Part shown: positions 17,764-26,623 of the stretch, one piece after another
How positions within the stretch are numbered: position 1 is the first letter of the stretch
Layout: each line of letters opens with the position of its first letter
NCBI GenBank assembly: GCA_902546085.1
Contig: CACCIO010000009.1
Span: 1-36,975, forward strand
Direction of reading: 5' to 3'
DNA: 36,975 nt
From: an uncultured Pelagibacteraceae bacterium
Lineage (GTDB): Bacteria; Pseudomonadota; Alphaproteobacteria; Pelagibacterales; Pelagibacteraceae
The notes under the pieces: generated by a model
The model's input: the letters and a program-made list of their open reading frames with translations, nothing else
Databases searched by the model: none
What the model was told of the DNA's origin: nothing
Made by a program: the position numbers and the translations under genes

Positions 17764-18526
17764 CAGTTTTTTCTAATTTTTTGTTCTCTATAAATTTTAC
17801 TGAAAATATAGATAATTCATATAAAATTAATAATGGGATAGCTAAACCAATTTGAGTAATTGGATCTGGTGGTGTTAGTAATGCTGCAGCAGCAAATATA
17901 ATTACGACAACATATTTTCTTCTTTCTTTTAGAAATTGACTGTCAACAACACCTATTCTAGCTAATAAACTTAAAACTATAGGTAATTGAAAACTTATTC
18001 CAAACGCAAAAATTAACTTCATAACAAGTGATAGATATTCATTTACCTTAGCCTCTAATTGAATTGGAAGACTTGTAGATATCCCTGTGCTTTCAAAAGA
18101 TAAAAAGAATTTTATAGCCAGAGGCATTATCAAATAGTAAACAAGCATTCCCCCTAAAAAGAAAAGTATTGGTGTTAATACAAGGTATGGAAGTATTGCA
18201 ACTTTTTCATGTTTGTATAAACCTGGTGCAATAAATTTCCATATTTGCATTAGAATAAATGGACAAGTCACAAAAAAAGCAGTGAAAAAAGATACCTTTA
18301 TATAGGTTAAAAAAGTTTCTTGTAAGGCTGTAAAAATAAGCCTTCGATCAGATCCATCATCTTTTACAGCTTGAGCAAATGGATCAACTAAAAAACCATA
18401 AATATGTTCCGCAAATATATAACAAATTACAAAAAAGATTATTAGAAATACGAAACTATGTATTAATCTTTTTCTTAATTCTGTTAGGTGGCTAACAAAT
18501 CCACCTTCATTTTCTTCATTACTCAT
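17756..18526 (-). CDS. tatC: Sec-independent translocase subunit TatC
   Basis: Core receptor of the twin-arginine translocation system, which exports folded proteins. It is 256 aa with six membrane helices. The N-terminal SHLTELRKRLIHS binds the Tat signal; FALQE-like FTALQETFLTYIKVSFF, IWKFIAPGLYKHEK and AAAALLTPPDPITQIGLAIPL are standard TatC segments. It starts within tatB by an 8-base ATGAGTAA overlap and overlaps serS by eight bases. Confidence 0.97.
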   Translation of the reverse strand: MSNEENEGGFVSHLTELRKRLIHSFVFLIIFFVICYIFAEHIYGFLVDPFAQAVKDDGSDRRLIFTALQETFLTYIKVSFFTAFFVTCPFILMQIWKFIAPGLYKHEKVAILPYLVLTPILFFLGGMLVYYLIMPLAIKFFLSFESTGISTSLPIQLEAKVNEYLSLVMKLIFAFGISFQLPIVLSLLARIGVVDSQFLKERRKYVVVIIFAAAALLTPPDPITQIGLAIPLLILYELSIFSVKFIENKKLEKTDA

Positions 18527-18737
18527 CTTTTTTAGTTTCTTTTTTTATTTCTTTATCAATTTTTTCTTCATCAATTTCTAAATTAGAAACTTCATTTTGA
18601 ATGTTGCTTACATATCTTTTAGCAGATCCTATCCAAGAACCAGCTTTCTTTAACATGATTGGAAAATCTTTTGGGCCGAGAACAACAATTGCAATACCAA
18701 CAACAATTAATATCTCAAACCAACCAATAGTAGGCAT
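18519..18737 (-). CDS. tatB: Twin-arginine translocase subunit TatB
   Basis: Single-helix membrane protein that works with TatC to recognise twin-arginine signal peptides. It is 72 aa, short for a TatB. It has an N-terminal helix (IGWFEILIVVGIAIVVLGPKDFP), the TatB-type LGPKDFP hinge and an amphipathic helix (KKAGSWIGSAKRYV), then a charged tail. It is 5 bases downstream of tatA and overlaps tatC. Position and the GPKDFP hinge distinguish it from TatA. Confidence 0.92.
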   Translation of the reverse strand: MPTIGWFEILIVVGIAIVVLGPKDFPIMLKKAGSWIGSAKRYVSNIQNEVSNLEIDEEKIDKEIKKETKKDE

Positions 18738-18742
18738 GTGAT

Positions 18743-18943
18743 TTAATCTTTTTTTTCTGAGTCTTTATTTTCGTCGGAAATATTTTTTGGCTCTGTATCG
18801 TCAGTAACATCTGACGCCATTCCTTTTTTAAAACTTTTAATTCCCTTAGCTACATCACCCATCAGACTAGAAATTTTACCTCGCCCAAATAATAAGACTA
18901 CTAATATAACTACGATTGCAATTTGCCAAATTCCTATGCTCAT
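18743..18943 (-). CDS. tatA: Twin-arginine translocase subunit TatA
   Basis: Pore-forming component of the Tat system, 66 aa. The N-terminal helix ([22 protein letters not shown]), the FGRGKI hinge and the amphipathic helix ([16 protein letters not shown]) are typical of TatA/E. It is the first tat gene here, followed by tatB and tatC. A 47-base gap separates it from scpB upstream. Confidence 0.95.
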   Translation of the reverse strand: MSIGIWQIAIVVILVVLLFGRGKISSLMGDVAKGIKSFKKGMASDVTDDTEPKNISDENKDSEKKD

Positions 18944-18990
18944 AAAAAACTTATAACCTTTTTACGATTAATTTAAAAGTTACTTTTTTG

Positions 18991-19692
18991 TTAATCTTTC
19001 TCTTCAGTATCAAGAGTACTATTTAGCATCTCATCAATATTAGAATAAATATCCTCTTTTTTTTCTTCTTGTTTTTCTTTGTAGAATTTACCAGTTCCAA
19101 AAATTGCACTATCGACACTAGTGCTGTCAATTAATCCAGCAGCACCTAATTCATCAATTGTTGGTAGATCAGATAATTTTTGTAGATTAAAATGACTTAA
19201 AAATTCATCTGTCGTAACATACTGAATTGGTCTACCTGGTACATCTTTACGACCACCCGGTTTTACCCAATTAAGCTCCATCAATATTTCAAGAGTATTT
19301 GTTCCGAATGCAACACCTCTTATTTCCTCAATCTCTGCTCTAGTAACAGGCTGATGATATACAATTATAGCCAAAGTCTCCACCGCAGCTCTAGAAAGTT
19401 TTTTTTCAACCGTTCTTTCTTGTGACATAATATTTGACAGATTAGGAGAGGTTCTGAAGGACCACTTTTCTTTTATGCAAACTAGATTAATTCCACGTTT
19501 TGAGTATTCTTGCTGCAGCTTTTCTAATGATTTAGATACACTACCTTTTTTCGTTATTTTACTTTCGATTGTATCAACATCTAATGGTTCAGCAGCTGCA
19601 AAAATAACTGCTTCAATCTCTTTTTCTAAATCAGTTAGCTTGGATGGAAATTTAACAATATTGTCTTTTGCAATTTTTTCTTTTTTAATCAT
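18991..19692 (-). CDS. scpB: Segregation and condensation protein B
   Basis: Winged-helix partner of ScpA in the SMC condensin complex, which compacts and segregates the chromosome. It is 233 aa. The core runs from about residue 20 (LEKEIEAVIFAAAEPLDVDTI) to about 175, with the signatures AAVETLAIIVYHQPVTRAEIEEIRGV, LMELNWVKPGGRKDVPGRPIQYVTTDEFL and FNLQKLSDLPTIDEL. The C-terminal 50 residues are a low-complexity acidic tail. Its ATG sits in the scpA stop (ATGATTAA overlap), so the pair is probably coupled. Confidence 0.95.
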   Translation of the reverse strand: MIKKEKIAKDNIVKFPSKLTDLEKEIEAVIFAAAEPLDVDTIESKITKKGSVSKSLEKLQQEYSKRGINLVCIKEKWSFRTSPNLSNIMSQERTVEKKLSRAAVETLAIIVYHQPVTRAEIEEIRGVAFGTNTLEILMELNWVKPGGRKDVPGRPIQYVTTDEFLSHFNLQKLSDLPTIDELGAAGLIDSTSVDSAIFGTGKFYKEKQEEKKEDIYSNIDEMLNSTLDTEEKD

Positions 19693-20428
19693 TATTTTCC
19701 TTCACATAAATATCATCAAATAATTTATCTTGTTTCATAGTCAGGTTTCCTTCTTTAACTAATTCTAATGAACCTGCGAAAATTCCTGCTTTTCCAGTGC
19801 GTTTATATTTTGAACCATTTTTAAAATTTTTAGGAATTAAATCATCTAATTTTTTCCAATCAATTAATTTACCAAAAAACTCTCTTATAGTTTTAATTCC
19901 ATCCTCTGCAGTAAAGACAGGTAATTTTGGAATATTCATTTTTTGAAAATCTTTGGTCATTATAATTGTTGAGTATGACTTAAGTAGTTCAAATAAACTT
20001 AAATTATATTCTGTGCTATAAATAGATCTTATATTTCCTTTCATTCCTCTTGATCGAATTTCTCTTCCTAATCTTTTTCTTTTTAACATTTGTTCAGAAA
20101 GCAATCTTATCAATTCTAGTTTTTTAAGTTGTAATTTTAATTTTTCAGCAACTTCTTGAACTTTAAATTCTTCTTCAGGTGTTCCTGGAAGTAATAATTT
20201 AGATTTTAAATAAGCTAACCAAGTTGCCATTAATAAATATTCTGACGCAATTTCCAAATTTAAATCTTTTTCTTTTGTAATATAATCGTGAAACTGATCT
20301 GCTAATTTAGTAATTGATATCTCTTCAAGATCTACCTTTTGAGCTTTGGCTAAATCTAAAAGGACATCTAGAGGGCCATTATAATTATTAATATCAACAT
20401 TAAATAATGCAGAATCATAAATAGTCAT
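19685..20428 (-). CDS. scpA: Segregation and condensation protein A
   Basis: Kleisin subunit that links SMC heads in condensin, 247 aa. The N-terminal FNGPLDVLLDLA-like segment (YNGPLDVLLDLAKAQKVDLEEISITKLADQF) and the ASEYLLMATWLAYLKSKLLLP stretch are diagnostic; the C-terminal winged helix is at about residues 160-230. It lies 9 bases after nagZ and overlaps scpB by eight bases. Confidence 0.95.
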   Translation of the reverse strand: MTIYDSALFNVDINNYNGPLDVLLDLAKAQKVDLEEISITKLADQFHDYITKEKDLNLEIASEYLLMATWLAYLKSKLLLPGTPEEEFKVQEVAEKLKLQLKKLELIRLLSEQMLKRKRLGREIRSRGMKGNIRSIYSTEYNLSLFELLKSYSTIIMTKDFQKMNIPKLPVFTAEDGIKTIREFFGKLIDWKKLDDLIPKNFKNGSKYKRTGKAGIFAGSLELVKEGNLTMKQDKLFDDIYVKENND

Positions 20429-20437
20429 GCTCAGATA

Positions 20438-21388
20438 TTAACTTAAAATTTTATAAAATAGCGATGTTTTTTTTATAATAAAATTACTAACCTTTGGTGA
20501 ATTATCGCCAACCACCTTCATTTCAGACAATTTGCCATTACAATGAAGTGCAAGATTACAACCTGCACTAAACGTTTTAATAGTATTAGTTTTTAAATCA
20601 TCTTTTAAACTTTTCATTGATAAATCATCTGAAATTAAAATGTTTTTAAAACCAATTTTTTTTCTAATTAAATTTATAATTTTTTTAGAGTGTGTAGCTG
20701 TATTTAACTTATCTATATTTCGATATATTACATGTGCTGTCATTGCAAAATAGCTTTGTTTTTTCTTGAATGGAAAAAAATCATTTTTATTCAAATAATT
20801 TAAGTTTTTAGTAACTATAGGAGTAAATTTATGACTATCTACCTTAGCTAATCCATGCCCTGGTATATGCTTCATCACAGTTCCAATAGAATTTTCGTGA
20901 AAATAATTAATACAAATATCTCCAATTTTAGAGACATTTTTTTTATTTTTTGAAAAAGACCTATCACCAATAATGTTGCTAGCTCCTTTAACACGAAGGT
21001 CTAAAACAGGAACGGTATTTATATTAACACCGATTGATTTAAGTAAATTCGAAGTCTTATCGATAAATAATTTATGAATAATATTAAATTTTTTCTTATC
21101 TTTTGTGAATAAATTGCCAAAATATTCAGAGGTTAAATTGTCAAATGAGATAATTTTACTTAATCGATTTACTCGGCCACCTTCTTGATCAATTAGTATT
21201 GGGTATTTTTTATCTTTAAATATCTTTTTTATTTTATCAGTTAATTTTTTAGTTTGTTCAATTGAACTTATGTTTCTTGAAAATAAAATAACTCCCCATG
21301 GTTTATATTTATTTAAAAAAGTAATCTCTTTGTTTGATAATTTTGATGATTTTAAACCAACAATAAAAGCTCTTCTATTCTTAATCAT
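20438..21388 (-). CDS. nagZ: Beta-N-acetylhexosaminidase (NagZ family, GH3)
   Basis: Cytoplasmic glycoside hydrolase family 3 enzyme that removes N-acetylglucosamine from anhydromuropeptides during cell wall recycling. It is 316 aa. The family signature KHIPGHG...DSH is at residues 173-186 and supplies the general acid/base dyad; the nucleophile is in LISDDLSMKSL (Asp254 or Asp255). DQEGGRVNRL near residue 68 also fits. It has no signal peptide. The ATG overlaps the stop of the upstream small membrane gene in an 8-base ATGATTAA arrangement. Confidence 0.93.
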   Translation of the reverse strand: MIKNRRAFIVGLKSSKLSNKEITFLNKYKPWGVILFSRNISSIEQTKKLTDKIKKIFKDKKYPILIDQEGGRVNRLSKIISFDNLTSEYFGNLFTKDKKKFNIIHKLFIDKTSNLLKSIGVNINTVPVLDLRVKGASNIIGDRSFSKNKKNVSKIGDICINYFHENSIGTVMKHIPGHGLAKVDSHKFTPIVTKNLNYLNKNDFFPFKKKQSYFAMTAHVIYRNIDKLNTATHSKKIINLIRKKIGFKNILISDDLSMKSLKDDLKTNTIKTFSAGCNLALHCNGKLSEMKVVGDNSPKVSNFIIKKTSLFYKILS

Positions 21389-21641
21389 TCTCTAAAAGTT
21401 TCCAAAAATTAAACTTTTTTTTCTTTTTTTTGTTTGTTTGCTTAACGTATTCTATTACATTTTGTGTGTCGTTTTCCAAAACAGGTAGATTTTTTGAATA
21501 TAATTTAATTTTTTCATCATTATTTTTATAAGATCTGTATGATTTTTTCTTATTTTCATCTGAGAAATAATATCTACCAGTCAAAAAAATAAATAAAGCA
21601 ATTACAACAATAAAGATTAAATACTTAATTTCTTTTAGCAT
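21381..21641 (-). CDS. Small bitopic membrane protein in the SPOR-gene slot
   Basis: Uncharacterised 86-aa protein. It has one N-terminal helix (about residues 5-24, LIFIVVIALFIFLTGRYYF) preceded by a short positive tail, then a lysine-rich soluble part with no recognised domain. In many Alphaproteobacteria the gene between argS and nagZ encodes a membrane-anchored SPOR-domain protein that binds peptidoglycan at division sites. This protein keeps that position and the single anchor but is too short for, and shows no sign of, a SPOR domain. Both flanking junctions are tight (1-base overlap with argS, 8-base with nagZ), so it is very likely expressed. Confidence 0.75.
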   Translation of the reverse strand: MLKEIKYLIFIVVIALFIFLTGRYYFSDENKKKSYRSYKNNDEKIKLYSKNLPVLENDTQNVIEYVKQTNKKKKKKFNFWKLLEND

Positions 21642-23374
21642 TACATTTTATTTGGTGTATCTACGCCAACTATATCCATTCCTGATTTTACAACGTTAGA
21701 TATCGCTTTTAAAAAAATTAGTTTATCTAGTGAAACTGTTTTTTGATCATTAATAAATCTTTTTTCTGGGTTTTTTTTACCAAGATTCCAATAAGAGTGA
21801 AATTCTGAGGCAAGATCATATAAATAAACAGGTATTCTATGCGGTTCTAATTTTGAACTAGCTGCATCAATACATTTAGGCCATTCTGAAATCTTTTTTA
21901 AAATTTTGATCTCATCATTTGAATATTCAAAACTAAAATCATCTAATTCAATGTTTGAATTTAAATCTTTATCAATATGTCTAAAGACAGATGAGATTCT
22001 TGCATAACAATATTGAACATAATATAACGGATTATCTTTTGATTTTTCTTTTACAGCATCAAAATCAAAATCTAATTCAACATCACTACTTCTGTTGAGC
22101 ATGATAAACCTAGTTGCATCTTTTCCAACTTCTTTAATTAAATCATCAACCGTAATGTAGTCACCTTTTCTTTTAGACATCTTAAATGGTTTGTTATCTT
22201 TAATTAATTTTACAAGCTGACTAATTTTACAAATTAGTTTATCTTTTTTTCCTGATAAAGCTTCAACTGAGGATGAAATTCTTTTGATGTAACCAGCATG
22301 ATCTGCTCCAAGTATATTTATTAAATAATCAAATTTACGATCTACTTTATTTTTATGGTATGCAACATCGCTTGCAAAATAAGTCCATGCTCCATCTGAT
22401 TTTTGCAACGCTCTATCTTTATCATCACCAAAATCAGTAGATTTAAAAAGTAACTGTTCTCGTTCTACCCAGTTTTTATCGTCTTCTCCAGCTGGAGCTT
22501 TAATTTTTCCTTTATAAACAAATTTATTTTTTTCTAAAAATCTTATTACACTTTCTACTTCTTTGTTTAAAACAATGCTTTTTTCACTAACAAAATTATC
22601 GTGGTCAATTCCTAAACTCTTAAGGTTCTTTTTAATTAAAAGTAGAGCCTGTTCTATAGATAAAACTGTTAGCTTATCATCAATTTCATCATAATTATCA
22701 AAATTTAACTCTGAATTATCTGAAACTATATTTTTTGCAAAATCAATCAGATAATCTCCTGGATACAAATCAGGATTATCTTGAGGAAAAGGTTCGTTAA
22801 ACTTTACTTCTCTAATTCTAAAGTATACAGATTTTGTAAAATTTATAATTTGATTACCATAATCATTTACATAATACTCTTTTGTAACCTTGTGCTTATT
22901 AAATATTAACACATTAGATATGACATCACCTAAAATAGCTCCTCTACAGTGACCAACATGCAAAGGTCCTGTTGGGTTGGCCGATACGAATTCAACCAAG
23001 TAATTATTTTTCTTCTCTTTCTCATTAATTCCAAATTTTTCAGCGTTACTAATAATTTCTTTAATAAAGTTTGACCAAAAAGATGGCTTAAATTTAATGT
23101 TTATGAAACCAGGTTTGGCAACGGATATATTTTCTATTTGATCATCACTATTTTTGATTTCAGGTGCAAGTTTTTCTGCCAACTCTATTGGTGAGGTTTT
23201 GTTTAGTTTGGATAAAACCATTGCAACATTAGTTGAAATATCACAATCAAATTTTGGAGGTGGTATTTCCGCATTGATACCATGGAAACTTTCTGGAACG
23301 TTAAGTTGATTTTTTTTACTAAGTTCAACAATAACAGATTTAATTTTATCTAAATATAATTCAAAAATATTCAT
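21641..23374 (-). CDS. argS: Arginyl-tRNA synthetase
   Basis: Class I aminoacyl-tRNA synthetase for arginine, 577 aa. The HIGH motif appears as HVGH (residues 139-142) in EFVSANPTGPLHVGHCRGAI, which is the ArgS form. KMSKRKGDYITVDDL supplies the KMSKS-type loop. The N-terminal Arg_S domain (about 1-95) and the C-terminal anticodon-binding DALR domain (from about 450, YVQYCYARISSVFRHI) are present. Its ATG overlaps the dgt stop by four bases. Confidence 0.97.
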   Translation of the reverse strand: MNIFELYLDKIKSVIVELSKKNQLNVPESFHGINAEIPPPKFDCDISTNVAMVLSKLNKTSPIELAEKLAPEIKNSDDQIENISVAKPGFINIKFKPSFWSNFIKEIISNAEKFGINEKEKKNNYLVEFVSANPTGPLHVGHCRGAILGDVISNVLIFNKHKVTKEYYVNDYGNQIINFTKSVYFRIREVKFNEPFPQDNPDLYPGDYLIDFAKNIVSDNSELNFDNYDEIDDKLTVLSIEQALLLIKKNLKSLGIDHDNFVSEKSIVLNKEVESVIRFLEKNKFVYKGKIKAPAGEDDKNWVEREQLLFKSTDFGDDKDRALQKSDGAWTYFASDVAYHKNKVDRKFDYLINILGADHAGYIKRISSSVEALSGKKDKLICKISQLVKLIKDNKPFKMSKRKGDYITVDDLIKEVGKDATRFIMLNRSSDVELDFDFDAVKEKSKDNPLYYVQYCYARISSVFRHIDKDLNSNIELDDFSFEYSNDEIKILKKISEWPKCIDAASSKLEPHRIPVYLYDLASEFHSYWNLGKKNPEKRFINDQKTVSLDKLIFLKAISNVVKSGMDIVGVDTPNKM

Positions 23375-24489
23375 TTATTATCGTTATAAAGGTTAATTGC
23401 GTATCTGTCTGTCATACCAGATATAAAATCTGAAATAGCTCTATATTTATCTTTAGTCAATTGCTCTTTAGTAAGAAATTTTTTAGGATTTGATTTAATT
23501 TTATTAAATAATTTCCTAATTATCATTTTACCTCTTTGATTCTTATTAAGCACAGATTTATTGTCATACATTCTGTGTCTTAAAAATGATCTGATTTCTT
23601 GTTCTGAATTTTGTATTTTATCTGAAAAAGAAACTATTAATTGATTTGATTTTGACACATCTTTAAATGACTTAATTTTAAATTTTTTAATATTTTTCTC
23701 TGTATTACTTAGTAAATCTCTTATCATAACATCAATTGAGTCTCTGATAATTTGATAAATAGCAATTTTATAATTTTTTTTATTAATTTTTTTTTTATAT
23801 TTTTGATAAATGTCTTTAAAAAAATCTAATTCAACTAATTCCTCAAGTTTAAATAAGTTTGCTTTAATTCCATCCTGAATATCATGATTATTATATGCAA
23901 TATCATCTGATATAGCTGATATTTGAGCTTCTAATGATGGATACGTTTTAAAATTAATTTTTTTTTTGAAAACTTTTGATCCAATTAGCTTATTTATCAT
24001 GCTTAGATCATCTACTGGTCCGTTATGTTTTAGAAGTCCTTCTAAAGTTTCAAGAGTTAAATTTAGTCCATCAAATTTGAAATATTTATTCTCTAAAAAC
24101 ATTACTATTCTTAGTGTTTGAAGATTATGATCGAAACCTCCATAGTTTTCCATACATTCATCTAGAGCATCCTCTCCTGCATGACCAAATGGAGTGTGAC
24201 CTAAATCATGAGCAAGACTTAAGGTTTCTGCTAAATCCTCATTTAATTTAAGGTATTTTGCAATTGATCTTGCTATTTGAGCAACTTCAATTGAATGAGT
24301 GATCCTTGTTCTAAAATGATCCCCTTCTGTGTTTACAAAAACTTGGGTTTTATGCTTTAGTCTTCTAAATGATGCGCTATGAATTATACGATCTCTGTCA
24401 CGTTGAAAAGGAGATCTATATTTTGAATTAGCCTCTTTATTAAGTCTACCTTTACTTTTAAATACGCCTAACAAAGTGTCTTTTTTCAT
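23371..24489 (-). CDS. dgt: dGTPase-like HD-domain triphosphohydrolase
   Basis: Deoxyguanosinetriphosphate triphosphohydrolase-like protein that converts dNTPs to nucleosides and triphosphate. It is 372 aa. The HD metal site is His65 (RITHSIEVAQIARSIA), His94-Asp95 (SLAHDLGHTPFGHAGEDAL) and a later Asp (ISAISDDIAYNNHDIQDG). The N-terminal SPFQRDRDRIIHSASFRRLKHKTQVF is the alphaproteobacterial form. It is the first gene of the dgt-argS-nagZ-scp-tat-serS run, divergent from erpA. It is of the short Dgt-like type, whose true substrate range is often unknown. Confidence 0.93.
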   Translation of the reverse strand: MKKDTLLGVFKSKGRLNKEANSKYRSPFQRDRDRIIHSASFRRLKHKTQVFVNTEGDHFRTRITHSIEVAQIARSIAKYLKLNEDLAETLSLAHDLGHTPFGHAGEDALDECMENYGGFDHNLQTLRIVMFLENKYFKFDGLNLTLETLEGLLKHNGPVDDLSMINKLIGSKVFKKKINFKTYPSLEAQISAISDDIAYNNHDIQDGIKANLFKLEELVELDFFKDIYQKYKKKINKKNYKIAIYQIIRDSIDVMIRDLLSNTEKNIKKFKIKSFKDVSKSNQLIVSFSDKIQNSEQEIRSFLRHRMYDNKSVLNKNQRGKMIIRKLFNKIKSNPKKFLTKEQLTKDKYRAISDFISGMTDRYAINLYNDNK

Positions 24490-24539
24490 CCTTTAATTTA
24501 AATAATTAAGTATTATATTAGTAATATCAGTGTTCAAAC

Positions 24540-24857
24540 ATGATTAAAGAAATTAAATTTACGGATAAAGCGTTAAAACAAATAGATAATTTGTTATCTA
24601 AAAAAGATAAAGGATCATTTTTTAGAATCGCTATTAAGGGTGGAGGATGCTCTGGTTTTCAATACGAATTTACTTTTGATAAATCAAAACAAGATGATGA
24701 TTTAAATTATCAAAATATTTTAATTGATAAAACTTCAGCTGATTTACTTAAAGGGTCTGAAATTGATTATGTGTCTGAACTTATAGGTGAACAATTCAAA
24801 ATATCTAATCCACAAACCAAATCTTCATGTGGTTGTGGAGTTTCTTTCTCACTTTAA
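24540..24857 (+). CDS. erpA: ErpA/IscA-type iron-sulfur cluster insertion protein
   Basis: A-type carrier that delivers iron-sulfur clusters to apoproteins. It is 105 aa. The three conserved cysteines are Cys37 (GGGCSGFQYEF) and Cys97/Cys99 (SSCGCGVSFSL). Divergence from dgt and coupling to xthA is a typical alphaproteobacterial order and favours the ErpA assignment over IscA. The TAA stop overlaps the xthA ATG by one base. Confidence 0.9.
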   Translation: MIKEIKFTDKALKQIDNLLSKKDKGSFFRIAIKGGGCSGFQYEFTFDKSKQDDDLNYQNILIDKTSADLLKGSEIDYVSELIGEQFKISNPQTKSSCGCGVSFSL

Positions 24858-25633
24858 TGCTCATTTCATCTTGGAATGTAAACTCGGTAAGAGCAAGAAT
24901 TGAAAATATCAAAAGTTATTTATTAAAATATAAACCTGATATTTTAATGATGCAGGAAATCAAAACTGAAGATGTTAATTTTCCATATGATGATTTCTCA
25001 TCTATCGACTATGAAAGTCATGTATTTGGTCAAAAAAGTTATAATGGGGTGGCAATTATATCTAAAAAAAAATTAAAAAATGTCAAAACAGATTTAATTA
25101 AGGATAAGTTAAAACAGTCAAGAATAATTTCAGCTGAGTTTGAGCATAAGAAAAAAAATATACAATTAATTAATATTTACACCCCTAATGGTAATCCTGT
25201 TGATACAGAAAAATATGATTATAAAAAAGAATGGCTAGATCAATTAATAAAACAACTAAAAACTTTATATAAAAAAAATTCAAATATTATTTTAGCTGGT
25301 GATTTCAATATTATACCTTCAGCAGAAGATGTTTATAATGTTAAAAGTTTTGAAGACGACGCATTATACAGACTTGAAATAAGAAAAAAATTTAGAGAAA
25401 TGATTAATATTGGTTTTAAGGATGTCTATAGACATTTTTATGAAGATAAAGAAGGATATACATTTTGGGATTATATGAGAGGTGCTTGGCAAAAAAATAA
25501 TGGTATGAGGATTGATCATTTTTTAGTTTCAAATTCTATAATTGATCAAATTAAAGACATTAATATTAATAAAGATCCACGTGGAAGAGAAAAACCTTCT
25601 GATCACACACCAATTGAGATTAATTTAGTTTAA
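24857..25633 (+). CDS. xthA: Exodeoxyribonuclease III
   Basis: Magnesium-dependent AP endonuclease/3' exonuclease of base excision repair, 258 aa from the ATG at 24857. Longer in-frame reading into erpA is possible, but MLISSWNVNSVRAR is the expected N-terminus. Active-site elements are Asn7 (SWNVNS), Glu34 (MMQEIKTED), AGDFNIIPSAEDV, MRIDHFLVS and SDHTPIEI at the C-terminus. It is translationally coupled to erpA by TAATG. Its last nine bases overlap the convergent Ldh-family gene. Confidence 0.95.
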   Translation: MLISSWNVNSVRARIENIKSYLLKYKPDILMMQEIKTEDVNFPYDDFSSIDYESHVFGQKSYNGVAIISKKKLKNVKTDLIKDKLKQSRIISAEFEHKKKNIQLINIYTPNGNPVDTEKYDYKKEWLDQLIKQLKTLYKKNSNIILAGDFNIIPSAEDVYNVKSFEDDALYRLEIRKKFREMINIGFKDVYRHFYEDKEGYTFWDYMRGAWQKNNGMRIDHFLVSNSIIDQIKDININKDPRGREKPSDHTPIEINLV

Positions 25634-26623
25634 AGATTTTATTTTATTTACTAATTCTTCGTTAATATTTCTTGGACCAGTGTCCATTCTATTCTTATGA
25701 CGTCTTTCTCCAGGTAATCTTACTTCACCCATTGATTTCATTTTTTCAAAAAATTCCTCAGCATGTTTTTGCCAATTAGTTCCTGATGTTTTATCTGGGT
25801 CGATTGCCAATATAAATTCACCACCACTTGGAGGACCACCATCATTATTGTCTTTAGCAGCTGTTTCAAAACTAAAATTATCTCCAACTAATGCGCCTGC
25901 CATTAATTCTACCATCATTGCAATTGCAGATCCTTTGTAACCACCAAAAGGTAATAAAACTCCACCATCAGCAATTTCCCCCGGATCAGTTGTTTCTTTA
26001 CCATCTTTAGTTAAACCAGTTCCAAGTGGAACTTTGTGCCCTTCTCTTTTAGCAACTTGAACTTCTCCCATCGCCATTGAAGCAGTTGCCATATCATAAA
26101 CAACTGGTGTTTTACCTGGACGTGGCCAAGCAAACGAAATTGGGTTTGTTCCAAATAAAGGTTTTATGGCGCCAGCAGGTGCTACAGCAGGTTTGTAAGA
26201 TGTGCAAGCAAATGCTACCAAACCTTCCTCTGCTAATTTTTCTGTTTCAGGCCACATAGCAGCCATATGATGTGAATTATTTATTGCTAAAACAGCTACA
26301 CCATTTTCTTTTGCAGCTTTTGCTAGTTCAGGCAATCCTTTATTTAATACAACAGGAGCTAAACAATTATTTCCTTCAACTTTTATTACAGATTGAGATA
26401 TTTTTTTTACTTCAGGTTTCCCTTTTCCATTTATCTTTCCACCTTTAAGACCTGTTACATAAGCTGGCAATCTGAATAAACCATGTGATACAGAACCATC
26501 TCTTTCAGCGTTTCTGATTAAGTCTGACAAAATTGATGCTGTATCATCATCACAACCATTTGCCAAAAGAGTTTTTTTAGCTAGTTCAAATATTTCGTCT
26601 AAAGTTAATGAAACTGTGCTCAT
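25625..26623 (-). CDS. Ldh-family NAD(P)H oxidoreductase, DpkA-like
   Basis: Member of the malate/L-lactate/ureidoglycolate dehydrogenase (Ldh2, COG2055) family, 332 aa, cytoplasmic. Visible landmarks are INNSHHMAAMWPETEKLAEEGL (catalytic His region), APAGAIKPLFGTNPISFAWPR and the C-terminal GGVLLPFGGYKGSAIAMMVELMAGAL. From memory these resemble delta1-piperideine-2-carboxylate/delta1-pyrroline-2-carboxylate reductases (DpkA) more than lactate dehydrogenases, but I cannot confirm the substrate. The ATG overlaps the zur stop by one base (TAATG), so it is the last gene of znuC-znuB-zur-ldh, an unexpected place for such an enzyme. Confidence 0.85.
   Translation of the reverse strand: MSTVSLTLDEIFELAKKTLLANGCDDDTASILSDLIRNAERDGSVSHGLFRLPAYVTGLKGGKINGKGKPEVKKISQSVIKVEGNNCLAPVVLNKGLPELAKAAKENGVAVLAINNSHHMAAMWPETEKLAEEGLVAFACTSYKPAVAPAGAIKPLFGTNPISFAWPRPGKTPVVYDMATASMAMGEVQVAKREGHKVPLGTGLTKDGKETTDPGEIADGGVLLPFGGYKGSAIAMMVELMAGALVGDNFSFETAAKDNNDGGPPSGGEFILAIDPDKTSGTNWQKHAEEFFEKMKSMGEVRLPGERRHKNRMDTGPRNINEELVNKIKSLN

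Noticed and set aside
24827-24856. Extended start for xthA inside erpA
   Set aside because: The added residues (MWLWSFFLTL) are erpA read out of frame; MLISSWNVNS is the conserved N-terminus and TAATG coupling supports 24857.
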